Assembly: GCA_012517855.1 (NCBI GenBank)
Contig: JAAYUD010000060.1
Span: forward strand, 1-64,000
Source of the DNA: Bacteroidales bacterium
GTDB taxonomy: Bacteria; Bacteroidota; Bacteroidia; Bacteroidales; Bacteroidaceae
DNA: 64,000 nucleotides
Reading direction: 5' to 3'
Each line of letters opens with the position of its first letter. Position 1 is the first letter of the stretch. The translations under genes were made by a program, and so were the position numbers. Shown here one piece after another: positions 42,418-52,497 of the stretch. The notes beneath the pieces are model-generated. The model saw only the letters and a list, made by a program, of their open reading frames with translations, searched no databases and had not been told where the DNA came from.

Positions 42418-44406
42418 ATGATAAACATAACGTTAGAAAACACACTGCCCGAATATCCTTCTTTCGTAGAGGGCATTCGTCGCGCTCCCGATCGTGGTTA
42501 TACACTCAATTCGACACAGACCGTTACTGCTTTGAAGAACGCTTTGCGCTACATTCCTACTGAATTGCATGAGAAAATAGCTCCCGAATTTTTGGAAGAA
42601 CTTCGTACTCGAGGAAGAATATATGGTTATCGCTTTCGTCCGCAAGGCGATTTGAAAGCGAAATCGATAGACGAATATCCCGGCAAATGTATCGAAGGAA
42701 AGGCTTTTCAGGTGATGATTGACAATAATCTATGTTTTGATATAGCCCTCTATCCTTACGAGCTCGTCACTTATGGCGAGACGGGACAAGTGTGTCAAAA
42801 CTGGATGCAGTATCGCCTTATAAAGAAATACTTGCAGGAACTGACTCAAGACCAAACGTTGGTTGTGGAGTCCGGTCATCCGTTGGGACTCTTTAAGTCG
42901 CGTCCCGAAGCTCCGAGAGTTATTATCACTAATGCATTAATGGTCGGTATGTTCGACAATCAGAAAGATTGGCATACGGCGATGCAGATGGGGGTGGCAA
43001 ATTATGGGCAGATGACGGCGGGCGGATGGATGTATATTGGTCCGCAAGGAATTGTGCATGGGACTTTCAATACCTTATTAAATGCCGGTAGACTGAAATT
43101 GGGCATTCCTCAAAGTGGTGATCTGCGCGGGCATTTGTTTGTATCTTCCGGTCTAGGCGGTATGAGCGGCGCTCAACCTAAGGCTGCCGAAATAGCAGGC
43201 GCGGCCTGTATCATTGCCGAAGTAGACTTATCGCGTATAGAGACTCGCCACAAACAAGGATGGGTGAAACACATAACAGCCGACATGGCTGAGGCTTTCC
43301 GTTTGGCACACGAAGCGATGAAACGTGGCGAACCTTGCTCGGTAGCTTATCATGGTAATGTGGTGGACTTGTTGGAATATGCTGTGAAAGAAAACATCCG
43401 TATCGAACTCCTCTCCGACCAGACTTCGTGTCATGCTGTGTACGAAGGTGGTTATTGTCCGGTAGATCTGACTTTTGATGAACGCACTGCGATGCTTCAT
43501 CAAGATCCGGAGCATTTCTGTAAACTGGTAGATAAGTCTTTGCGCCGTCATTTTGACGTGATAAAGCAATTGGTGGCGAAAGGAACCTATTTCTTCGATT
43601 ATGGTAATTCTTTCATGAAAGCTATTTATGATGCCGGAGTGACAGAGATTTCGCGCAATGGAGAAGATGAGAAAGATGGGTTTATATGGCCTAGCTACGT
43701 GGAAGATATTATGGGACCGGAATTGTTTGATTATGGATACGGTCCGTTCCGCTGGGTTTGTCTGAGTGGTAAACATGAAGATTTGATAAAAACGGATCAT
43801 GCTGCGATGGAATGTATTGATGTGAACCGTCGCGGACAAGATTTGGATAATTATAATTGGCTGCGGGATGCCGAAAAAAACAAGCTGGTGGTAGGTACTC
43901 AAGCTCGTATCTTATATCAAGATGCTGAGGGTAGAATGCGAATAGCGTTGCGTTTCAACGAAATGGTGCGCAAGGGCGAAGTCGGTCCTATTATGTTGGG
44001 GCGAGATCATCATGATGTGAGCGGCACCGACTCTCCTTTCAGAGAAACATCCAACATAAAAGATGGCAGTAATGTAATGGCCGATATGGCAGTACAATGT
44101 TTTGCCGGCAATTGTGCTCGCGGCATGAGTTTGGTTGCACTTCACAATGGCGGCGGCGTAGGTATTGGAAAAGCAATCAATGGCGGCTTCGGTATGGTGT
44201 GCGACGGCAGTCAGCGTGTAGATGATACACTGCGGTCGGCTATGCTTTGGGATGTGATGGGTGGCGTAGCCCGTCGTTCGTGGGCCAGAAATGAACATGC
44301 AATGGATACTAGTGCCGATTTTAATGAGACTCATGGCGATGTATATCATATAACGATGCCTTATGTTGCAGATGATGAGATGTTGAATAAAATGGTTGGT
44401 AAATAA
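42418..44406 (+). CDS. hutU: Urocanate hydratase
   Basis: A 662-residue NAD-dependent urocanate hydratase converting urocanate to imidazolone propionate, the second step of histidine breakdown. Family features include SGHPLGLF, VANYGQMTAGGWMYIGPQG, SSGLGGMSGAQP, and near the end DHHDVSGTDSPFRETSN and VALHNGGGVGIGK. It is somewhat longer than the about 560-residue proteobacterial HutU, which is normal for the Bacteroides form. First gene of the hut cluster; ftcD follows after 24 bases. Confidence 0.95.
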   Translation: MINITLENTLPEYPSFVEGIRRAPDRGYTLNSTQTVTALKNALRYIPTELHEKIAPEFLEELRTRGRIYGYRFRPQGDLKAKSIDEYPGKCIEGKAFQVMIDNNLCFDIALYPYELVTYGETGQVCQNWMQYRLIKKYLQELTQDQTLVVESGHPLGLFKSRPEAPRVIITNALMVGMFDNQKDWHTAMQMGVANYGQMTAGGWMYIGPQGIVHGTFNTLLNAGRLKLGIPQSGDLRGHLFVSSGLGGMSGAQPKAAEIAGAACIIAEVDLSRIETRHKQGWVKHITADMAEAFRLAHEAMKRGEPCSVAYHGNVVDLLEYAVKENIRIELLSDQTSCHAVYEGGYCPVDLTFDERTAMLHQDPEHFCKLVDKSLRRHFDVIKQLVAKGTYFFDYGNSFMKAIYDAGVTEISRNGEDEKDGFIWPSYVEDIMGPELFDYGYGPFRWVCLSGKHEDLIKTDHAAMECIDVNRRGQDLDNYNWLRDAEKNKLVVGTQARILYQDAEGRMRIALRFNEMVRKGEVGPIMLGRDHHDVSGTDSPFRETSNIKDGSNVMADMAVQCFAGNCARGMSLVALHNGGGVGIGKAINGGFGMVCDGSQRVDDTLRSAMLWDVMGGVARRSWARNEHAMDTSADFNETHGDVYHITMPYVADDEMLNKMVGK

Positions 44407-44430
44407 TATTTAATAACTTGTTCTACTATT

Positions 44431-45333
44431 ATGAACTGGAATAAAATAGTTGAATGTGTCCCTAATTTCAGTGAAGGGCGCGATTTACAGAAAATAGATC
44501 AGATAGTTGCTCCTTTCCGTGCAAAAGAAGGCGTTAAACTGTTGGATTATAGCAACGACGCTAATCATAATCGTTTGGTCGTTACCGTTGTGGGCGAGCC
44601 CGAGGCTTTGCGCAATGCCGTATTGGAAGCAATAGGTGTTGCGGTAAAAATTATCGATTTAAATCATCATGAAGGGCAACATCCTAGAATGGGAGCCGTT
44701 GATGTAGTACCTTTTATTCCGATAAAGAATACTTCGATGGATGAGGCTATTGCATTGTCTAAAGAAGTTGGCGAAGAAGTTGCCCGAAGATACCAACTGC
44801 CCGTCTTTCTGTACGAAAAATCTGCTTCGGCCCCACATAGGGAAAATTTGGCGGCAATAAGGAAAGGTGAATTTGAGGGAATGGCAGAGAAAATAAAACA
44901 ACCCGAATGGAAGCCCGACTTCGGTCCGGCAGAACGTCATCCGACAGCCGGTACGGTAGCTATCGGTGCCCGCATGCCGCTTGTGGCATATAATATTAAT
45001 TTGAATACGCCAAGTTTGGATATTGCCCACGGAATAGCAAAAAAGATCCGTTTCATCGGAGGTGGACTCCGATACTGCAAGGCAATGGGTGTAGAATTGA
45101 AAGATCGTGGCATCACACAGGTATCGATTAATATGACCGATTATACTAAAACGGCTTTGTATAGAGCGTTTGAACTTGTTCGAATTGAAGCTCGCCGTTA
45201 TGGTGTCAGTATTGTAGGCAGTGAAATAGTGGGGCTTGTTCCGATGGAAGCATTGATTGACACCGCTTCTTACTATTTGGGACTTGAAAATTTCTCTATG
45301 AAACAAGTGCTCGAAGCTCGAATGATGGAATAG
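44431..45333 (+). CDS. ftcD: Glutamate formimidoyltransferase
   Basis: A 300-residue enzyme moving the formimino group from N-formiminoglutamate to tetrahydrofolate, releasing glutamate. It matches only the transferase half of the mammalian bifunctional FTCD: ECVPNFSEGRD at the start, DANHNRLVVTVVG, GQHPRMGAVDVVPFIP and FGPAERHPTAGTVAIGAR. The cyclodeaminase half is encoded separately by fchA in the same cluster. Confidence 0.95.
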   Translation: MNWNKIVECVPNFSEGRDLQKIDQIVAPFRAKEGVKLLDYSNDANHNRLVVTVVGEPEALRNAVLEAIGVAVKIIDLNHHEGQHPRMGAVDVVPFIPIKNTSMDEAIALSKEVGEEVARRYQLPVFLYEKSASAPHRENLAAIRKGEFEGMAEKIKQPEWKPDFGPAERHPTAGTVAIGARMPLVAYNINLNTPSLDIAHGIAKKIRFIGGGLRYCKAMGVELKDRGITQVSINMTDYTKTALYRAFELVRIEARRYGVSIVGSEIVGLVPMEALIDTASYYLGLENFSMKQVLEARMME

Positions 45334-45387
45334 CTTTGTGCTATTTCAAATAATGATTTCAATATTATTCATTAATTGTATTGTAAG

Positions 45388-46641
45388 ATGAACAATCTCA
45401 TAATAACCAATGCTCGAATTGTCACTCCTATCGGCCACTCTGCCCGCAAGGGAAAAGAGATGTCGAAATTGCTTCTTATCGAAAGAGGTACGATAGAAGT
45501 GAAAGATGGCATTATCGTATATGTGGGAGAAGAGAAAAAACATCTGGGAAATGATCAGATGAAAGATGTTCGTCACTATGATGCAAAAGGGCGTTGCCTA
45601 CTTCCGGGGTTTGTAGATTCTCATACTCATTTTGTCTTTGGTGGCGAACGAGCTAAAGAATTTTCGTGGCGACTTGCAGGCGAAAGCTATATGTCTATCA
45701 TGAATAAGGGAGGTGGCATTGTCAATACGGTGAAGGCTACTCGAGCAATGGACTTCGATACCATGTACGACCGGGCTAATAAACTTCTTCGCAGAATGAG
45801 CCGAATGGGTATTACCACGGTGGAAGGGAAAAGTGGCTATGGCTTGGATTGCGATACGGAGTTGAAGCAATTGGAAGTTATGAAGAAGTTGAATGAGAAG
45901 CTTGACAAAAGAGTGGATATATCGGCAACTTTCTTGGGGGCCCATGCCATACCTGAAGAATATAAAGGCAAGTCGGACGAATATATTGATTTCTTGATTG
46001 AAGAGATGCTTCCTATTATCAAAAGGAAGAAGTTGGCTCAGTTTTGTGATGTATTTTGTGAAGAAGGAGTATTCTCTGTAGAACAATCGAGAAAGCTACT
46101 TACAGCAGCTAAGGAAGTTGGATTCGCATTGAAGATTCATGCCGATGAAATAGTTTCTTTGGGTGGCGCGGAATTGGCTGCCGAATTGGGGGCTGTGTCT
46201 GCCGATCATCTTCTTCACGCTTCTGACGCAGGTATTAAAGCAATGGCAGATAAGAATGTGATTGCTACCCTACTTCCTCTTACGGCTTTTGCTTTAAAAG
46301 AACAATATGCTCGTGGCAGAGAAATGATTGATGCGGGATGTGCCGTAGCCTTGGCTACAGATTTAAATCCGGGCAGTTGCTTTTCGGGATCTATCCCATT
46401 AACGATTGATTTGGCCTGCATTTATATGAAACTTTCTATCGAAGAAGCTATTACCGCACTGACGCTAAATGGTGCGGCGGCGATCAATAGTGCAGATAAA
46501 ATAGGAAGTGTCGAAGTTGGCAAACAAGCCGATTTTGTTATTCTGGATTCTTCGGACTATCGTTATCTACCTTATTATATAGGGATGAATTGCGTGGGAA
46601 CCGTTGTAAAGAATGGTAGAATCTACGAAATTGAGAACTGA
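45388..46641 (+). CDS. hutI: Imidazolonepropionase
   Basis: A 417-residue amidohydrolase opening the imidazolone ring to N-formiminoglutamate. The metal ligands HTH are in DSHTHFVFGGERAKEF; KIHADEIV and ADHLLHAS supply later histidines, and ALATDLNPGS the aspartate. The ATG at 45388 is preferred over an in-frame TTG at 45376. A 276-base gap with no evident gene separates it from fchA; it contains only short inverted repeats such as CGAATA/TATTCG near 46848-46863. Confidence 0.95.
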   Translation: MNNLIITNARIVTPIGHSARKGKEMSKLLLIERGTIEVKDGIIVYVGEEKKHLGNDQMKDVRHYDAKGRCLLPGFVDSHTHFVFGGERAKEFSWRLAGESYMSIMNKGGGIVNTVKATRAMDFDTMYDRANKLLRRMSRMGITTVEGKSGYGLDCDTELKQLEVMKKLNEKLDKRVDISATFLGAHAIPEEYKGKSDEYIDFLIEEMLPIIKRKKLAQFCDVFCEEGVFSVEQSRKLLTAAKEVGFALKIHADEIVSLGGAELAAELGAVSADHLLHASDAGIKAMADKNVIATLLPLTAFALKEQYARGREMIDAGCAVALATDLNPGSCFSGSIPLTIDLACIYMKLSIEEAITALTLNGAAAINSADKIGSVEVGKQADFVILDSSDYRYLPYYIGMNCVGTVVKNGRIYEIEN

Positions 46642-46917
46642 CAGAAACAATTTCTGTATATAACAGCAGATAAGTTGGTAAAATACTTTTGAAAAGAGAT
46701 GATGTTACTATTTTCGTAATAAATAGAAATAAGCTGATGGATTATATTTACTTTATTCAAAGAGTGGTTCGTACCCGATACGCATAAACCTTTAGGCGTC
46801 AATTTGTTTTGGAAGTCGAAATGCAAAGCATTTCTTCTTTCTTCTTTCGAATAGATTTATTCGAAGACATTAAGGAGTAAAATAGAGTTTATTTAATGAC
46901 CCGTAAAACAAAAGTTT

Positions 46918-47547
46918 ATGTTAGTAGATTTAAGTATCAAATCATTTTTAGATAAAGTAGCAGGTAAAGATCCTGTTCCCGGTGGAGGTAGTATAGCTGC
47001 ATTAAACGGTGCTATTGCATCGTCGCTCGCTGCGATGGTAGCAGGACTCACTATAGGCAAGAAAGGATACGAAGAACAAACAGAGTTGATGAACGAAATC
47101 TCTTCTTTCATGCTAAAGTATCAATCCGAATTCGTTGCCGATATTGATCGTGACTCGGAGGCTTATGATAAAGTATTCGATTGTTTCAAAATGCCCAAGG
47201 CAACACCGGAAGAAAAAAGTATTCGCAGTACTGCCATTCAGGAAGCTACAAAACATGCTGCAATGGTACCTATGCAGGTAGCTCGGAATGCTTATCATTT
47301 GATGGACTATATAGCTCAAGTTGCCCGTAGAGGAAACAATAATGCTGTAACCGATGCTTGTGTAGCCATGATGTCTGCTCGTTCGGCAGCATTGGGTGCT
47401 CTGATGAATGTTCGTATTAATTTAGGTTCTCTGAAAGACAAAAAAGTTGTTGATAAGCTGCAAAACGAAGCAGATGATTTGGAGCAAAAGGTTTGTAGTA
47501 AAGAGAAAGAGCTTTTAGATGAAATTAATAAAACGTTACGGGTATGA
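46918..47547 (+). CDS. fchA: Formimidoyltetrahydrofolate cyclodeaminase
   Basis: A 209-residue mostly helical protein with the family motif DPVPGGGSIAALNGAIASSLAAMV. It releases ammonia from 5-formimino-THF to give 5,10-methenyl-THF, completing the folate branch of histidine degradation. It overlaps hutH by the ATGA sequence, indicating translational coupling. Confidence 0.93.
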   Translation: MLVDLSIKSFLDKVAGKDPVPGGGSIAALNGAIASSLAAMVAGLTIGKKGYEEQTELMNEISSFMLKYQSEFVADIDRDSEAYDKVFDCFKMPKATPEEKSIRSTAIQEATKHAAMVPMQVARNAYHLMDYIAQVARRGNNNAVTDACVAMMSARSAALGALMNVRINLGSLKDKKVVDKLQNEADDLEQKVCSKEKELLDEINKTLRV

Positions 47548-49040
47548 GCAATGTATATATGGTGGGCTCTGATGCCCTTACTCTCGAAATAGTAGAGAAG
47601 ATTATTAACGACAATATGCGTTTGGAGCTTTCTGCAGAAGCTAAGAAACGGATACAAAATTGTAGGGATTACCTTGATAAGCGAATTGCCGAATCGAAAG
47701 ATCCTTTATATGGTATTACTACCGGATTTGGTTCTTTGTGTGGTAAAAACATATCTTTGGATGAATTGGGGACGCTACAAGAAAACCTGATTAAAAGCCA
47801 TGCTTGCAGCGTGGGAACAGAAATAAGTCCGCTCGTTATAAAATTAATGATGCTCCTGAAAGCACATGCTTTATCTTTGGGACATAGTGGCGTACAGATT
47901 ATCACTGTGCAGCGCATCCTCGATTTCTTCAATAATGACATATTGCCCATTGTTTATGATCGAGGCTCTCTTGGTGCGTCGGGAGATCTTGCTCCTCTGG
48001 CGAATCTTTTTTTACCGTTGATAGGTGTCGGAGATGTTTATTATAAGGGGAAAAAACGCGAAGCTATCAGTGTTCTCGACGAATTTGGCTGGGAACCCGT
48101 TAAATTGATGAGCAAAGAAGGACTGGCACTGCTTAATGGAACACAATTTATGAGTGCCAACGGTGTGTTTGGTGTATTGAGGGCTATGCATCTGTCTAAG
48201 AAAGCCGATCTGATTGCTGCTATATCATTAGAAGCTTTTGACGGACGTATCGAACCTTTCATGGATTGTATTCAACAGATTCGTCCTCATAAGGGACAAA
48301 TAGAGACAGGCGACGCTTTTCGTGCTTTATTGAAAAACAGTGAAATGATTGCCCATCCAAAGACACACGTTCAGGATCCTTATTCATTCCGTTGCATTCC
48401 TCAGGTTCATGGAGCTATAAAAGATGCCATTCGATATGTTTCGTCAGTATTGCTTACAGAAATCAATTCAGTGACCGACAACCCCACTATTTTCCCGGAA
48501 GAGGATATTATTATATCCGGTGGGAACTTTCATGGTGAACCTTTGGCCTTGGTTTATGATTATTTAGCTATTGCCCTATCAGAACTCGGTAATATTTCAG
48601 AACGTCGTGTAGCCCAACTTATTATGGGACTTCGTGGGCTTCCCGAGTTTTTAGTAGCCAATCCAGGATTGAACTCTGGATTTATGATTCCGCAATATGC
48701 AGCAGCTTCGATGGTCAGTCAAAACAAGATGTATTGTTATTCGGCAGCCAGTGACTCTATTGTCTCGTCTAACGGACAAGAAGACCATGTAAGTATGGGA
48801 GCCAATGCTGCTACCAAGCTATATAAAGTGATGGACAATCTGGAATTTATTCTTTCGATAGAACTAATGAATGCCGCGCAGGCCATTGAATTCCGTCGTC
48901 CCGAGAAAACCTCACCTATATTAGAGAAGTTTTTGGCAAAGTATCGTAAGGAAGTTCCCTTTATAAAGGACGATATCGTAATGTATAAAGAAATAAATAA
49001 AACTGTGGCATTCTTGAAACGTACTCAAGTAGAATATTGA
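47544..49040 (+). CDS. hutH: Histidine ammonia-lyase
   Basis: Deaminates histidine to urocanate, the first step of the pathway. The 498-residue protein contains the residues forming the MIO cofactor, A145-S146-G147 in GSLGASGDLAPLA, plus YGITTGFGSL and EINSVTDNPTIF. It is the last gene of the cluster although it acts first. A bidirectional terminator follows 27 bases after the stop. Confidence 0.96.
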   Translation: MSNVYMVGSDALTLEIVEKIINDNMRLELSAEAKKRIQNCRDYLDKRIAESKDPLYGITTGFGSLCGKNISLDELGTLQENLIKSHACSVGTEISPLVIKLMMLLKAHALSLGHSGVQIITVQRILDFFNNDILPIVYDRGSLGASGDLAPLANLFLPLIGVGDVYYKGKKREAISVLDEFGWEPVKLMSKEGLALLNGTQFMSANGVFGVLRAMHLSKKADLIAAISLEAFDGRIEPFMDCIQQIRPHKGQIETGDAFRALLKNSEMIAHPKTHVQDPYSFRCIPQVHGAIKDAIRYVSSVLLTEINSVTDNPTIFPEEDIIISGGNFHGEPLALVYDYLAIALSELGNISERRVAQLIMGLRGLPEFLVANPGLNSGFMIPQYAAASMVSQNKMYCYSAASDSIVSSNGQEDHVSMGANAATKLYKVMDNLEFILSIELMNAAQAIEFRRPEKTSPILEKFLAKYRKEVPFIKDDIVMYKEINKTVAFLKRTQVEY

Positions 49041-49067
49041 GAATTACCACACTAAGAGAGAGAGGAA

Positions 49068-49093
49068 GGCGGATATATGTGAATATATCCGCC
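49068..49093. terminator. Shared terminator, hutH and tdh
   Basis: GGCGGATATA (49068-49077) and TATATCCGCC (49084-49093) form a perfect 10-bp stem with a 6-base loop between two convergent genes. The flanking T-runs are modest. Confidence 0.65.
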
Positions 49094-49102
49094 AATTTAT
49101 TC

Positions 49103-50059
49103 TTATTTATTCAGTTTTATTCTAAGCTTTTCGAGCATATCTTTTGTCATGCTATCCAAATCGTACGTCGGCTTCCAACCCCATTCGGCACGGGCACACG
49201 AGTCGTCCATCTTATCGGGCCAACTATTGGCGATACGTTGTTTTAATGGATCGACATCGTATGTCATTTCAAAAGTGGGCTCATATTTGCGTATAGCTTC
49301 ATAAATGGTTTCGGGTGCAAAGCTCATGGATGCGATATTGAATGCATTGCGATGGATCAGTTTGGTGGGATCGGCTTCCATCAACATGATTGCTGCGTTT
49401 AAGGCATCAGGCATATACATCATATCCATTAGTGTACCAGCTTTGATAGGGCATACAAACTTCTCTCCTCTTACTGCATAATAAAAAATATCTACTGCAT
49501 AGTCTGTAGTTCCACCTCCCGGAGGAGTCACGTTAGAAATGATGCCGGGAAAACGAACCGCTCTTGTATCTACACCATATTTGTTATGATAATAATCGCT
49601 TAATAATTCGGTCGTTACTTTTGTTACGCCGTACATCGTACGAGGACGTTGAATAGTATCTTGAGGTGTTAAGTTGTGTGGCGTATTTTCACCGAATGAA
49701 CCGATAGAGCTGGGAGTAAACACTGCACAATGATTTTCACGAGCGACTTCGAGTATATTCCAAAGTCCATCAATACCTATTTTCCAAGCAAGTCTTGGCT
49801 TCGATTCGGCAACAACAGAAAGAAGCGCTGCCAAATTGTAAATGGTATCGATGCGATATTGTTTAACAACAGACGCAATCATCTCGACGTTAGTAACATC
49901 TGCTATCGCCGATGGTCCCGATTCTTTTAATTCACCTTTAGGCTCTGCCCCTACAATGTACCCAGCAACAACATGTTCGTTTCCATAACGCTCACGTAAC
50001 TCCATAGTTAACTCCGAACCAATCTGTCCGGTAGCCCCAATTACCAAAATATTTTTCAT
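49103..50059 (-). CDS. L-threonine 3-dehydrogenase, SDR type
   Basis: A 318-residue NAD-dependent epimerase/dehydratase-like protein starting with the Rossmann motif MKNILVIGATGQIGSEL. It carries the SDR catalytic YGVTKV, with serines in TPSSIGSFG, and PGGGTTDYAVDIFY. These match the SDR form of threonine dehydrogenase, which makes 2-amino-3-ketobutyrate. The divergent kbl gene encodes the next enzyme, strongly supporting this function. The open frame continues 134 codons upstream of the ATG at 50059, overlapping kbl, but that part has no family similarity. Confidence 0.9.
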   Translation of the reverse strand: MKNILVIGATGQIGSELTMELRERYGNEHVVAGYIVGAEPKGELKESGPSAIADVTNVEMIASVVKQYRIDTIYNLAALLSVVAESKPRLAWKIGIDGLWNILEVARENHCAVFTPSSIGSFGENTPHNLTPQDTIQRPRTMYGVTKVTTELLSDYYHNKYGVDTRAVRFPGIISNVTPPGGGTTDYAVDIFYYAVRGEKFVCPIKAGTLMDMMYMPDALNAAIMLMEADPTKLIHRNAFNIASMSFAPETIYEAIRKYEPTFEMTYDVDPLKQRIANSWPDKMDDSCARAEWGWKPTYDLDSMTKDMLEKLRIKLNK

Positions 50060-50197
50060 TTTACGAATTAATAAGGTTTTTATATCTTTTGAGTCCGCAA
50101 AGTAACTACTTTTTTTTGAATATAATAGCAAAAAGATAGCGATAATTAAAAGAAAATTACTTCCTTTGTACTTATATAATATTAAAAACCTAAAGAT

Positions 50198-51385
50198 ATG
50201 TACGGAAAAATGAAAGAACACCTCAGCAAAACACTCGTTGAGATAAAAGAAGCAGGGTTGTATAAAGACGAACGTATCATTGAAAGTCCGCAACAAGCTG
50301 CTATTAAAGTTAAAGGTAAAGAAGTCCTGAACTTTTGTGCCAACAATTATCTTGGATTGTCTAACCATCCTCGATTGATAGAAGGTGCAAAGAAAATGAT
50401 GGATCGTCGCGGTTTTGGAATGTCGTCTGTGCGTTTTATTTGTGGAACGCAAGATGTTCATAAAGAACTTGAGGCTGCTATATCCGATTATTTCAAGACA
50501 GAAGATACAATATTATATGCTGCGTGTTTTGATGCCAATGGTGGTGTGTTTGAACCTTTGTTTACCGAAGAAGATGCTATTATATCTGATGCATTGAATC
50601 ATGCATCTATTATTGATGGCGTACGTCTTTGTAAAGCGAAAAGGTATCGCTATAATAATGCCGATATGGCTGATTTGGAACGTTGTTTGAAAGAAGCTCA
50701 AGCGCAACGTTTTCGTATTATTTGCACAGATGGTGTCTTTTCTATGGATGGCAATGTAGCCCCTATGGATAAAATTTGCGATTTGGCTGAAAAATACGAT
50801 GCTTTGGTGATGGTTGATGAATCTCATTCTGCCGGCGTAGTAGGTGCTACCGGTCATGGTGTAAGTGAACTCTGCAAGACGTATGGAAGAGTAGATATTT
50901 ATACCGGAACATTGGGAAAATCATTTGGTGGTGCTTTGGGTGGATTTACTACCGGTCGTAAAGAAATAATCGATTTGCTTCGTCAACGTAGTCGTCCGTA
51001 TTTATTCTCTAATTCTTTGGCTCCTTGCATTATTGGTGCAAGTCTTGAAGTGTTCAAGATGCTGAAAGAAAGCAATGATATTCATGATAGTTTGGTAAAG
51101 AATGTTGGCTATTTCAGAGATAAAATGATTGCCGCAGGTTTCGATATCAAACCTACTCAGAGTGCTATTTGTGCCGTTATGTTGTATGATGCGAAACTTT
51201 CTCAGGTTTATGCCTCGAAAATGCTTGATGAAGGAATTTATGTCACAGGTTTCTATTATCCTGTAGTTCCTAAAGACCAAGCTCGTATTCGCGTACAAAT
51301 ATCTGCAGGTCACAACAAAGGACAGTTGGATAAGTGCATTGCAGCTTTTGTTAAAGTTGGGAAAGAACTTGGCGTTTTGAAATAG
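50198..51385 (+). CDS. kbl: Glycine C-acetyltransferase (2-amino-3-ketobutyrate CoA ligase)
   Basis: A 395-residue PLP enzyme of the alpha-oxoamine synthase family. The PLP lysine is in TGTLGKSFGGALGG; NFCANNYLGLSNHP, GTQDVHKELE and VDESHSAGV are also typical. It cleaves 2-amino-3-ketobutyrate with CoA to glycine and acetyl-CoA. It is divergent from tdh across a 138-base intergenic region, a plausible shared regulatory region. BioF and SPT are homologues, but the tdh partner favours Kbl. Confidence 0.94.
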   Translation: MYGKMKEHLSKTLVEIKEAGLYKDERIIESPQQAAIKVKGKEVLNFCANNYLGLSNHPRLIEGAKKMMDRRGFGMSSVRFICGTQDVHKELEAAISDYFKTEDTILYAACFDANGGVFEPLFTEEDAIISDALNHASIIDGVRLCKAKRYRYNNADMADLERCLKEAQAQRFRIICTDGVFSMDGNVAPMDKICDLAEKYDALVMVDESHSAGVVGATGHGVSELCKTYGRVDIYTGTLGKSFGGALGGFTTGRKEIIDLLRQRSRPYLFSNSLAPCIIGASLEVFKMLKESNDIHDSLVKNVGYFRDKMIAAGFDIKPTQSAICAVMLYDAKLSQVYASKMLDEGIYVTGFYYPVVPKDQARIRVQISAGHNKGQLDKCIAAFVKVGKELGVLK

Positions 51386-51406
51386 AGATCAATTAACGAT
51401 ATATAA

Positions 51407-51438
51407 AAAAGACCCGCTTCAATCGAAACGGGTCTTTT
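51407..51438. terminator. Bidirectional terminator after kbl
   Basis: AAAAGACCCG (51407-51416) pairs with CGGGTCTTTT (51429-51438), with A-runs on one side and T-runs on the other, between convergent kbl and the Dabb-protein gene. Confidence 0.88.
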
Positions 51439-51478
51439 CGTATATATAATGATGCAATATTTGCGATTTACCGCTTCT

Positions 51479-51778
51479 TTAGAATTCGTAATTCACGCAA
51501 GCTCTCGATTCCTTGGTATCGGCCAACAGTTTGCCGGCAGCGACATGATCGGGATGTACTGAATAGAAGTTGACGTCATCCATATTGTCAAAAACACTAT
51601 TTAAGGCAATATGCCATTTTTCGTTGGGATCCATGTTGAGCCCCACTTCTATTTCGCGTATGCAAGCTATTTTGGGAGGCAAGGCCTCAATAGCAACTTT
51701 GAAAGCTTTCATTACCCGCAGTTTCTCTTCTTCGGGAACATCATCCCGCAATTTAAATAATACAATGTGCCGTACCAT
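51479..51778 (-). CDS. Dabb-family stress-responsive barrel protein
   Basis: A 99-residue Dabb (dimeric alpha/beta barrel) protein, recognisable from MVRHIVLFKLRD at the start, the EVGLNMD segment, and YSVHPDHVAAGKLL near the end. Related proteins are small dimeric barrels with varied or unknown roles. Monocistronic. Confidence 0.9.
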   Translation of the reverse strand: MVRHIVLFKLRDDVPEEEKLRVMKAFKVAIEALPPKIACIREIEVGLNMDPNEKWHIALNSVFDNMDDVNFYSVHPDHVAAGKLLADTKESRACVNYEF

Positions 51779-51877
51779 AACTTTATTATTAAAATATTAT
51801 TTGTATATTTGTTTGTTCTAAAAGTATTAGAGCTTTTGCAAAATTAGTAATTTATCGACAAATAGGTACATATATTT

Positions 51878-52489
51878 ATGTTAATCATTGGTATTGCAGG
51901 TGGCACCGGTTCTGGAAAAACGACCGTAGCCAAGAAAATTATTAGTAATCTTCAAAAAGACAATGTGATACTTTTATCACAAGATTCTTACTATAAAGAT
52001 AGTAGTAATGTCCCTCCCGAAGAACGACAAAGCATAAACTTTGATCACCCAGACGCATTTGATTGGGATTTACTTTATCGGCAGGTGTTACAATTGTTGA
52101 AAGGGAAAAGTATTGAGCAACCTGTATATGACTTTATTACTAGTACAAGGCTTTCCGAAACTATTCATGTAGAACCTTGTGAAGTACTTATCGTAGAAGG
52201 TATCATGGCTTTGTGGGATAAGAAATTGCGTGATTTAATGAACATCAAAATATATGTCGATGCCGATGCCGATGAGCGCCTTATTAGAGTGATTCGTCGT
52301 GATGTATTAGAACGTGGTAGAACTCCAGAAGCTGTTATTGAACGCTATCTTCGTGTATTGAAACCAATGCATAGAGAATTCATTGAACCCTGTAAGCGTT
52401 ATGCCGATGTCATTATCCCCGAAGGTGGTGATAATATGCCGGCAATTGATATGATGAGTATGTTTATTTCTAAGCATCTTGATAAATAA
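51878..52489 (+). CDS. udk: Uridine kinase
   Basis: A 203-residue P-loop kinase: GIAGGTGSGKTTVAKKI, then LLSQDSYYKDSS, NFDHPDAFDWDLL and VEGIMALWDKKL, and IRVIRRD from the lid. It phosphorylates uridine and cytidine in nucleotide salvage. A TATATTTG (-7-like) element lies at 51805-51812. mltF starts 8 bases after its stop, so both are likely on one transcript. Confidence 0.95.
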   Translation: MLIIGIAGGTGSGKTTVAKKIISNLQKDNVILLSQDSYYKDSSNVPPEERQSINFDHPDAFDWDLLYRQVLQLLKGKSIEQPVYDFITSTRLSETIHVEPCEVLIVEGIMALWDKKLRDLMNIKIYVDADADERLIRVIRRDVLERGRTPEAVIERYLRVLKPMHREFIEPCKRYADVIIPEGGDNMPAIDMMSMFISKHLDK

Positions 52490-52497
52490 AGTTGCCT

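Noticed and set aside
43228-43902. 224-codon minus-strand ORF inside hutU
   Set aside because: Antisense shadow of a well-conserved enzyme, with no recognisable features.
49103-50461. Long form of threonine dehydrogenase (452 residues)
   Set aside because: The 134 residues before MKNILVIGATG have no family similarity, are rich in Phe and overlap the divergent kbl gene. The ATG at 50059 gives the normal SDR length.
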